A stretch of DNA of 21,638 nucleotides, taken from assembly GCA_046710875.1 (NCBI GenBank), contig JBKEHQ010000014.1, positions 1-21,638 of the forward strand. The letters are read 5' to 3'. Under the pieces are notes generated by a model. It worked only from the letters and a program-made list of their open reading frames with translations. It was not told where the DNA came from and ran no database searches. The DNA comes from MGIIb-O3 sp046710875 (GTDB taxonomy: Archaea > Thermoplasmatota > Poseidoniia > Poseidoniales > Thalassarchaeaceae). Position numbers and translations under genes: made by a program. Shown in pieces: positions 9,007 through 15,231 of this stretch (position 1 is the stretch's first letter; each line of letters starts with the position of its first letter).

Positions 9007-9258
9007 TTGGAATACGATATAAATAAACCAATAAAAGAGTTAGACTTGGTTGGTTTCTATTGTCCGATACCGGTTCATGAATTAAGAAAATTGTTATTAA
9101 GTTCAGATTTAGGAGATATCATTGACCTCATATGTGATGATCCTGAGACATTACATGATATTCCAGCATTGTGCAATAGGATGGACATAACTTTACAAAA
9201 AGTAAGTGAAGATGCTGGAGAATATACATTTAGGATATTAAATTCTAAAGAGAATTAA
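9007..9258 (+). CDS. tusA: TusA/SirA-family sulfur-carrier-like protein
   Basis: This is a small cytosolic protein of 83 aa. It has the family signature LVGFYCPIPVHELRKLL, in which Cys19 of the CPxP motif is the persulfide-carrying residue in TusA proteins. Further family features are the GDIIDLICDDPETLHDIPALC segment (about 36-56) and a short final beta-strand. Known members pass sulfur to tRNA thiolation or molybdenum-cofactor steps, or act in sulfur metabolism; which applies here cannot be told. The start is TTG at 9007, supported by GAGGAA at 8996-9001 just upstream; no ATG in frame would keep the conserved N-terminus. This Shine-Dalgarno sequence overlaps the topoisomerase stop codon, so the two genes are probably co-transcribed and the TusA-like protein translated by re-initiation. 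Confidence 0.85.
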   Translation: MEYDINKPIKELDLVGFYCPIPVHELRKLLLSSDLGDIIDLICDDPETLHDIPALCNRMDITLQKVSEDAGEYTFRILNSKEN

Positions 9259-9280
9259 TTGTCAATGGATAACAATTTTA

Positions 9281-9288
9281 TTTATAAT
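9281..9288 (+). promoter_or_regulatory. TATA box for ribA
   Basis: TTTATAAT is centred about 25 nt before the ATG at 9310, and no Shine-Dalgarno sequence precedes that ATG. The spacing predicts a leaderless transcript and a promoter separate from the topoisomerase-tusA unit. Confidence 0.45.
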
Positions 9289-9309
9289 GAATAGTGATTA
9301 GGGCAACAC

Positions 9310-9933
9310 ATGGAGAAAGAGGCCATAGTATCTGAAATGGATGTTCCCGCAGATGCGAAATTGCCTACCTTAAATGGTAATTTTAGAATTAGAGTATTTC
9401 ATGAAGATAGTACTGGATTTGATCATGTAGCGCTTACACTTGGAGATATGTTGGGGCCTGATCCAGTATTAGTTAGAGTTCACTCCGAATGTCTAACTGG
9501 AGATGCATTTAATAGTTTAAGATGTGATTGCGGTCCTCAATTGAATGCTGCAATGGACCAAATTCAAAAAAATGGATGGGGATGTTTGGTTTATTTACGT
9601 CAAGAAGGAAGAGGGATTGGCCTCCATGCAAAGATTCAGGCATATAATCTTCAAGATAAGGGAGTAGATACACATGATGCTAATCTAATGCTTGGGCATC
9701 CTGTTGACGCTAGAAATTATAATATAGCCTCCACCATTTTATCATCAATAGGAATTCAAAAGGTATGCCTATTAACAAATAATCCTGAGAAAATTAGCCA
9801 ATTAGAGTATTATGGTATTGAAGTTTCAGAAAGTAGACCATTGGTAGTAGGAATAGGTGAAAGTAATAGAGATTATATGGCTACTAAAGTAGGTAAAATG
9901 GGCCATTCAATAGATGATGATTTATTGAATTAA
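9310..9933 (+). CDS. ribA: GTP cyclohydrolase II (riboflavin biosynthesis)
   Basis: It converts GTP to 2,5-diamino-6-ribosylamino-4-pyrimidinone 5'-phosphate with release of formate and pyrophosphate, the first committed step to riboflavin, FMN and FAD. All family motifs are present in 207 aa: the zinc site RVHSECLTGD...RCDCG (Cys61, Cys72, Cys74), RQEGRGIGL (97-105), DTHDAN (120-125), catalytic Asp133 and Arg135 (PVDARNY), and LLTNNPEK (154-161). It stands alone, without the DHBP-synthase domain fused in many bacteria. Most studied archaea use the unrelated GTP cyclohydrolase III (ArfA) route, so a bacterial-type enzyme here suggests acquisition from bacteria. No other riboflavin gene is in the window. 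The stop codon is 5 nt from the 3' end of the oppositely oriented tRNA-His. Confidence 0.95.
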   Translation: MEKEAIVSEMDVPADAKLPTLNGNFRIRVFHEDSTGFDHVALTLGDMLGPDPVLVRVHSECLTGDAFNSLRCDCGPQLNAAMDQIQKNGWGCLVYLRQEGRGIGLHAKIQAYNLQDKGVDTHDANLMLGHPVDARNYNIASTILSSIGIQKVCLLTNNPEKISQLEYYGIEVSESRPLVVGIGESNRDYMATKVGKMGHSIDDDLLN

Positions 9934-9938
9934 GAATA

Positions 9939-10014
9939 TGGGGCCGTGACCGGGAATTGAACCCGGGCCGGCGGGACCACAACCCACCGTGCTAACCTCT
10001 ACACTATCACAGCC
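9939..10014 (-). tRNA. tRNA-His (anticodon GTG)
   Basis: Read on the minus strand, a full cloverleaf forms. The acceptor stem GCTGTGA pairs with TCACGGC (one G-U pair), the D stem is GTGT/GCAC, the anticodon stem is GTGGG/CCCGC around loop TTGTGGT (anticodon GTG), and the T arm is CCGGG-TTCAATT-CCCGG. The base before position 1 (10014) is the extra G-1 typical of tRNA-His, facing C73 (9942). CCA is encoded (9941-9939). The mature body without G-1 and CCA is 9942-10013, 72 nt. Confidence 0.95.
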
Positions 10015-10040
10015 GTAAGTATACCGTGCGTGATGTCTTC

Positions 10041-10050
10041 TGTATATCAA
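10041..10050 (-). promoter_or_regulatory. Possible TATA box for tRNA-His
   Basis: On the minus strand TTGATATACA is centred about 31 nt upstream of the tRNA 5' end, suitable for initiation a few bases before G-1. Its position inside the GTG-initiated extension of the next + strand ORF is one reason to prefer the later ATG for that gene. Confidence 0.35.
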
Positions 10051-10121
10051 CCGTATGTACTACCACCATATCCAGTCAATTAACCAACGTATTGAAGCGC
10101 GAAAGCCAGTCGTTAAGTAAT

Positions 10122-12497
10122 ATGACAGGAAGAGACGGAGGGTACATAATTCCGATAATAATAATTGGTTTACTTTTACCTACACAAATATCAATGGCTG
10201 ATGAGGTCATATCAGCAGAACCTAAAGAACTACTCATTGCAGGAGATTTTACAAACCCAATGGATTGGGAAATAACTAGTACTTCAGGATTTTCAGATAG
10301 TTTAGCTGAGCATAGCGTTGGAATGGTTGCAGATAATGAGTTATCAATTACTCATAACAGGCCCGATAATTTTGCATATCATACCTCTTGGGCAACGACT
10401 AGTTCGACTAACTCGAATAATACAATCGGTGCCCCTGATGGGTCTTACACTTGGTCCACAGGCCCGGAGATATCAATGGATGGATATGATTTTAATAGTT
10501 TTAATAATTTTATAATTAAAAATGTATCATTAATTCTACATATTAGTATACCCAGTGAATTAAATCAAGATGAAGTAAATGTCTTACTAAAAAATCATGG
10601 ATCGGATAAATTAATTGAAACTTTTACAAATGTAGATACATCTGGCGGATTGGACCGTATGAATAATCCAATAATAATAAACATTGATGGAGAGGTAGAA
10701 TGGACTTGGGATAAATTAGAAATTACTGAATTTACAATAGATTATGTTTCAGATAATATAGGCCTTGATGATTCTGAGATAAGAGTTGATTCAGTTGGCA
10801 TAAGAATCAAATATCATCAACCATGGTACAAATTTGAAACTGTTAAAGCTGAAACTATAGTAGTTGATAATCAACTACCAGTACTAGATTTTGGACCATA
10901 TGATGGAAATATTAATGGATTATCACAATCCACATGTGGGTTGAAAAACCCGGAGTCATCAAGTGGAGGAATGTGGTCAATAGAGGGAATTATTCCCCCC
11001 CCTAGTCAGAGTATCGGAAGAATATATTCATATGGAGAAGGTAATTTTACTATTACTTACGAACTCGATGAAGGAAATTTTCAAGAAATATCCTCTGGTG
11101 AATTATTTCCAAATGAAATAAGTTATTTGAACCTAAAAATAATAGTAAATGATGGGTGTATTGAGAAAATTAGGTTAGATATAAATGACCCAAAATTAAT
11201 TGTAGAAGGACATATCTCGGGCAACATACTTGGATTATCAAATTCATCTAGTATATTATTTGCCATAGGAGAGGATTTAGTACATTCGATACCAATCAGT
11301 TTAGGAAATTTTTCATTTTATACTAGTATTGGACAATCATTACCCGAAAGTGGAATCTTTAGCGTAGGAGTCGCGACTAGATTACAATGGTCATCAAATG
11401 GGACTCAAGAAACTACAATTATTCATATAACTTCAATGTCCATAGATGGAGGTTATGAAATTGATTGGGATTATGATCCTGAATGCATTCAACTTGATGA
11501 TTTAGAAATAGATGAAGATGAGGGCGGATTAATAATTCCAGTTACATCTAGATGTGAAGATGATATTACATCGGTTGACGAATTATTTCTATCAGGAGTT
11601 AGTATGGATGAAGATCTAGTATCAGTAACGTCTTCTGGTGGAGATTTAAGAGTACAACCAAATGAAGATGCATTCGGTAATTCTCGAATATATGTAACAG
11701 TAATAGATGAAAGAGGTAATTATTGGAATGATAGTTTTAATATAAAGATTAACTCAGTACCAGACGCACCAATAATAAATGATTTACCATTAACAACTTA
11801 TGTAGATTTAGGAGATACTAAAATAATTAATATTGAAATAATTGATGTGGATACTGATAATTTAACCATATCAACTAGCAGAAGTTGGGCCACCATAGAC
11901 CAAAATAGAAATTTAATATTATCCCCAGTTCAAAGTGGAGTTCATATAATTGAAATTATTATAAACGATGGATTATTCGAAATTTCACAAAATATTGAAG
12001 TCATTGTAGAGGCAAAACCAGATTTATTAATTGAAAATATTGAGGTAACAGAAAGTGGAATTGTTTCTAATGTGTTCGAAATTGGAGACATAATAGAAAT
12101 CATATCATTTGTCCGCAATACTGGAATGGGAGATTCAGGAGACATCACTATTCAGTGTACAGTAGGAGATATATTGATTGGATATTCAACCATTAACAAT
12201 ATTGCACCAGGAGAATTGGGAATTGCTGTTTGTGATTTTCAAATTGAATCAGATTACGAATATATTATGATAAAAATTGAAGTTGATAGTATTTTAGAGA
12301 TTCAAGAGTTAAATGAAGATAATAATATCAATACGATTGAAGTAAAAGTAATAAATCAAAATATAGAGAATATTAATTCCAATAACAGAAGTCAAATTAT
12401 ATTTATCTTAGCATCATTAGGGTTGATAATAATATCAATTGCTGCACTTAAATTAGGGCCATCCAAAATTAAGCGAGAATATGACAGATTTAAATGA
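10122..12497 (+). CDS. Exported surface protein with CARDB-like domain and C-terminal membrane anchor
   Basis: The frame is open from a GTG at 10026, but that extension overlaps the likely tRNA-His promoter and lacks signal-peptide character. The ATG at 10122 gives 791 aa starting with a credible signal peptide (MTGRDGG, a hydrophobic IIPIIIIGLLLP core, cleavage near residue 24). The body is beta-rich with many N-x-S/T sequons and an acidic stretch near residue 460. A cadherin/Ig-like segment begins near residue 546 (VPDAPIINDLP). A CARDB-like domain spans about 633-745 (PDLLIENIEV...NTGMGDSG...ELNEDNNINTIEV). One membrane span lies at about 757-775 (QIIFILASLGLIIISI), followed by a short basic tail (KIKREYDRFK), so the bulk faces outside. 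CARDB domains occur in secreted adhesion-type proteins. The ligand is unknown. Confidence 0.85.
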   Translation: MTGRDGGYIIPIIIIGLLLPTQISMADEVISAEPKELLIAGDFTNPMDWEITSTSGFSDSLAEHSVGMVADNELSITHNRPDNFAYHTSWATTSSTNSNNTIGAPDGSYTWSTGPEISMDGYDFNSFNNFIIKNVSLILHISIPSELNQDEVNVLLKNHGSDKLIETFTNVDTSGGLDRMNNPIIINIDGEVEWTWDKLEITEFTIDYVSDNIGLDDSEIRVDSVGIRIKYHQPWYKFETVKAETIVVDNQLPVLDFGPYDGNINGLSQSTCGLKNPESSSGGMWSIEGIIPPPSQSIGRIYSYGEGNFTITYELDEGNFQEISSGELFPNEISYLNLKIIVNDGCIEKIRLDINDPKLIVEGHISGNILGLSNSSSILFAIGEDLVHSIPISLGNFSFYTSIGQSLPESGIFSVGVATRLQWSSNGTQETTIIHITSMSIDGGYEIDWDYDPECIQLDDLEIDEDEGGLIIPVTSRCEDDITSVDELFLSGVSMDEDLVSVTSSGGDLRVQPNEDAFGNSRIYVTVIDERGNYWNDSFNIKINSVPDAPIINDLPLTTYVDLGDTKIINIEIIDVDTDNLTISTSRSWATIDQNRNLILSPVQSGVHIIEIIINDGLFEISQNIEVIVEAKPDLLIENIEVTESGIVSNVFEIGDIIEIISFVRNTGMGDSGDITIQCTVGDILIGYSTINNIAPGELGIAVCDFQIESDYEYIMIKIEVDSILEIQELNEDNNINTIEVKVINQNIENINSNNRSQIIFILASLGLIIISIAALKLGPSKIKREYDRFK

Positions 12498-12637
12498 ATT
12501 AAAATAGATAAATAAAACTATGGTTTGGCTGATAATCAATATTAACTAAGGAATAGTTATATCAAGAATGTTTTCGAGCGTCCTTTACAATCATCCACAG
12601 TCGTCCGACTTTGGATAATACAATCTGAGGAAAAAAC
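12498..12637. other. Intergenic stretch with a local GC-richer patch
   Basis: This lies between the stop of the exported protein (+) and the possible small ORF. Bases about 12572-12612 are richer in G+C than the rest of the gap and include a short inverted repeat, GTCG-TC-CGAC (12600-12609). In an AT-rich archaeon such patches can mark structured RNA, but I cannot fold a convincing longer structure by eye. Confidence 0.2.
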
Positions 12638-12703
12638 ATGATGAAACTTATAATCCGTCTGGAAACAGAAGAATGGGTATATGAAGAACATGAACTGACT
12701 TGA
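12638..12703 (+). CDS. Possible 21-residue micropeptide (alternatively a C/D-box-like RNA)
   Basis: In the 223-nt gap between two converging genes, ATG ATG at 12638 opens a 21-codon frame (MMKLIIRLETEEWVYEEHEL, then T and stop TGA at 12701-12703). GAGG lies 7-8 nt before it, among the better ribosome-binding sites in the window, and a TATA-like GGATAATA lies just upstream. The same bases contain a box-C-like ATGATGA (12638-12644) and a box-D CTGA (12695-12698) 61 nt apart end to end, which is the size of an archaeal C/D sRNA. The internal D'/C' boxes are poor. Neither reading is secure. Confidence 0.25.
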   Translation: MMKLIIRLETEEWVYEEHELT

Positions 12704-12720
12704 TTATTAACTTAATACTA

Positions 12721-13701
12721 CTATTTTGTTGCCCATGTTTGCGGATATGTCCCTGGAACCATCAAAACCGATTGGGCAGTGGCTACCTGACCTGATGACA
12801 TATCAACTAAGTCTTCAGAATTGACATTTAAAGTAGCAATTGCAACTGCTTCCTCTTTAAGACTTAAAATAATTACGGAGTCACCCTTTTTGATTCCCTT
12901 TGCTGCCCTGACTATACCTGGTTTTGCCAATGGGGCGCCATGAGAAACTGCTGAAACTGCACCATCTTTAACGTAAATTTTTGGTAATTTATTTAAAATT
13001 ATTTCAATAGGTGACATTAGACATTTGAGTCCACGATCATCTCCTTGGTTCTGCCACAAGAATACTGCATCAGTAAGTTGGTGCATAGTACATGCCATAC
13101 TTTCATCAAAATTACCTGTCATATCCCTATGCAATTCTATTAAATCACAATTATTTCCAAGAAGTAAGCCAATATCTTTTGTTAACGTGCGCACGTATGT
13201 TCCTGCATTACATGATAAATTAATAATTGCGACCTTCCCTGAATCATCTAAGTCAAGTAAATTCATAGAATAAATCGACCGGGATCTAACTTGAACTTTA
13301 ACTGCTGATTCCTTTGGAGGTACATTGTATATATCACCATTTAAAGAAATTAGCAGTTCCGTTAAATCATCCTTGGATACAGGATTTTCAAATCTTACAA
13401 CAGCCACATAACTTTTATTTGAATTTAGTACTATATTGGTTATCTTTGTTGCTTTACCGCACAATAAGGTAAGAAGGCCTGTTGCAAATGGATCTAAAGT
13501 TCCACCGTGGCCCAACCTATTTAGGCCCAACAAATTCCTAGCCCATGCTGTCAACTGATGGCTAGTCGGACCTGATGGTTTATTGATAAGAATTATTCCA
13601 GAATCAAGTAATTCCGTTATACTTCTTTCATTAGGCCTACACCCATATTTTTCATTAGTCTCAGCATTTTTATCTAGTATCCAATAATCTTGAATTGCCA
13701 T
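12721..13701 (-). CDS. cbf5: tRNA pseudouridine synthase Cbf5/TruB, archaeal H/ACA type
   Basis: This is the catalytic subunit that makes pseudouridine in rRNA, guided by H/ACA RNAs with Nop10, Gar1 and L7Ae; in archaea it can also modify tRNA position 55 alone. In 326 aa it shows INKPSGPTSHQLTAW (39-53), the catalytic motif GHGGTLDPFATGLL with Asp70, CNAGTYVRTLTKDIG (about 163-177), and a C-terminal PUA domain from about residue 240 (LPKIYVKDGAVSAVSHGAPLAKPGI). The PUA domain and overall length favour Cbf5 over bacterial TruB. The start ATG at 13701 has GGAGG about 9 nt upstream, inside the last codons of cmk, so the two are co-transcribed and translationally close. No other H/ACA protein gene is in the window. 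Confidence 0.95.
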   Translation of the reverse strand: MAIQDYWILDKNAETNEKYGCRPNERSITELLDSGIILINKPSGPTSHQLTAWARNLLGLNRLGHGGTLDPFATGLLTLLCGKATKITNIVLNSNKSYVAVVRFENPVSKDDLTELLISLNGDIYNVPPKESAVKVQVRSRSIYSMNLLDLDDSGKVAIINLSCNAGTYVRTLTKDIGLLLGNNCDLIELHRDMTGNFDESMACTMHQLTDAVFLWQNQGDDRGLKCLMSPIEIILNKLPKIYVKDGAVSAVSHGAPLAKPGIVRAAKGIKKGDSVIILSLKEEAVAIATLNVNSEDLVDMSSGQVATAQSVLMVPGTYPQTWATK

Positions 13702-13705
13702 GTAA

Positions 13706-14239
13706 TCATTCCTCCAAATATTGATCTACTAACTGGAATACTTCTTCTTCGTCTTTATCATCTGCCTCTAGTATTAAATCATATGGAGACATATCATCTA
13801 AATCAATGCCGTATAAATCCATATACCTGTCCATATCATCTCTTTGCCTATTTCTAGTTTTTATTAAAGAGGAAGGAAAATCTCCCCCTTCTCTATTCTG
13901 AATTCTCTTTGCCCTAACTTCATCAGAAACGGCTATCCAAATTTTTTTACAATCTAAATTTAGGTCTTGAGCCCACCAACCGCTTAGTCTACTTTCTAGA
14001 ATTTCTGGAGGTTTAGATGAAGTCATTATTTCTCGTAAATCTGAATCCAATGACCTATCAACTTCAAGATCGAGTTTGCATAATGCACTGAACTCCTCAA
14101 TTGAAATTCCTTTCTTTTTAGCTGCGGAACGAAATACATCGCCCCCATTGACATAACTCCAATTTCTAGATTTTGATAACTTCGAAACCAATGTAGAGGT
14201 CCCGCTTCCAGGAGGCCCGCTGATAGTTACTTTGAGCAA
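13706..14239 (-). CDS. cmk: Cytidylate kinase, archaeal type
   Basis: It phosphorylates CMP/dCMP with ATP in pyrimidine nucleotide recycling. The P-loop GPPGSGTST sits at residues 8-16. NGGDVFRSAAKKKG follows as the nucleotide-binding stretch of this compact family, then LESRLSGWWA and a lid-like region rich in Arg (RIQNREGGD, KTRNRQRDDMDRY). I chose the TTG at 14239 (177 aa). It is 8 nt after a perfect GGAGG that overlaps the DUF106 stop codon, and it places the P-loop near the N-terminus as in relatives. The alternative ATG at 14254 would begin just before that GGAGG and add five residues. Cmk is known to sit between the DUF106 gene and cbf5 in many archaea, and it does so here. Confidence 0.9.
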   Translation of the reverse strand: MLKVTISGPPGSGTSTLVSKLSKSRNWSYVNGGDVFRSAAKKKGISIEEFSALCKLDLEVDRSLDSDLREIMTSSKPPEILESRLSGWWAQDLNLDCKKIWIAVSDEVRAKRIQNREGGDFPSSLIKTRNRQRDDMDRYMDLYGIDLDDMSPYDLILEADDKDEEEVFQLVDQYLEE

Positions 14240-14244
14240 TGGGA

Positions 14245-15171
14245 TTACCTCCATTCAAAACGACATGTTTCACATCTCAATTTACCACTAGGAATTCTGT
14301 AAATCATATCAGAATGGCAAGATTTGCAGGTAGTCCCAGCCATAGGTGGTGAAGCATACACATTACCCGATTTACGTGTTACAATATTTTCGGCATTCTC
14401 AGTTTTTCTTGGACCTGAACGTTTTCTCTGATTACGCCTTGAAGAGTTATTATTGGAGCCAGTATTACGATTTTCCTCCAATAAATAGAGTAATGGCTCC
14501 GGTATAGTTTCTCCAGATACAACTAAAGGGTGTGTTTTATATCTAATTAGTTTGATATGCCTATCAACAATTCTTCCCAATGGTGCACTCATAGAAATAT
14601 AGGTTGCTATCCATGCAGGGAATATCCAAAAAACTTTATTATTGAAACTCCAAGATTCTGACCAAGGCGCACTTACGTATTCTACCCTAAAATTTTCTAC
14701 AGAAATGGCCATCCAACTGAATATACCTATTATGAAAATCATAGTGAACATCATCGGCTTCATCATTGCAGCTTGCATTGCCATTTGCTCAGGTAACATT
14801 TCAGCCTGTAGTTTTGTCATTTTTTCTGCTGTTGCAGTATCTCTTGCTATTCTTGCTTCCCTACTTTTTTGTCCTATTTGCCTCGACCTGTGAGAGTAGT
14901 GCGCTTGCCTCAAAGGGTCCATAAAAAAAGAACGTATTATTGTATTTACTATCATTATAGAAGAACCTAATATGAAAACCGTAGGTACGAAATATTGTTC
15001 ATGAAATGGCAATACAGGTTCGATGAAAGTACCAGAACCGCTTGCCAAAGCATCTCTAAATCCTGGGAAAAACATTAGTAAAACCATCATTCCTATCAAG
15101 AATAACATGGGAAATAACATTGCTGACATTGCCTCAGCCTGTGCATCTCCATTCGGCTCGGGTCTCACCAT
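14245..15171 (-). CDS. DUF106 membrane protein (EMC3/TMCO1/YidC-like) with C-terminal zinc ribbon
   Basis: The archaeal DUF106 family (Ylp1) belongs to the Oxa1/YidC/EMC3/TMCO1 superfamily of membrane-protein insertases. This 308-aa protein has hydrophobic segments near 16-36, 62-83, 138-157 and 179-198. A basic cytosolic coiled-coil-like segment (RSRQIGQKSREARIARD, about 95-125) lies between the second and third. These match the family layout. A charged linker (about 235-270) then leads to a zinc ribbon, Cys282-x2-Cys285 and Cys300-x2-Cys303, an addition to the usual DUF106 core. Inferred role: helping insert membrane proteins at the ribosome, with the ribbon possibly contacting rRNA or a partner. 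No Shine-Dalgarno sequence is seen before the ATG. It heads the DUF106-cmk-cbf5 set and ends inside the cmk ribosome-binding site. Confidence 0.9.
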   Translation of the reverse strand: MVRPEPNGDAQAEAMSAMLFPMLFLIGMMVLLMFFPGFRDALASGSGTFIEPVLPFHEQYFVPTVFILGSSIMIVNTIIRSFFMDPLRQAHYSHRSRQIGQKSREARIARDTATAEKMTKLQAEMLPEQMAMQAAMMKPMMFTMIFIIGIFSWMAISVENFRVEYVSAPWSESWSFNNKVFWIFPAWIATYISMSAPLGRIVDRHIKLIRYKTHPLVVSGETIPEPLLYLLEENRNTGSNNNSSRRNQRKRSGPRKTENAENIVTRKSGNVYASPPMAGTTCKSCHSDMIYRIPSGKLRCETCRFEWR

Positions 15172-15231
15172 GTGCTAATGGCTGAATCTACCAAGAATGA
15201 ATACTTCGGTTGAAAGGTTAGAAATATGGCC

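Noticed and set aside
10026..10121. GTG-initiated 32-residue N-terminal extension of the exported protein
   Set aside because: It overlaps the likely tRNA-His promoter and lacks signal-peptide character, while the ATG at 10122 begins a good signal peptide.
9260..10130. tRNA-His locus as an integration site
   Set aside because: There is no integrase, no duplicated tRNA 3' end and no change in gene character around it.
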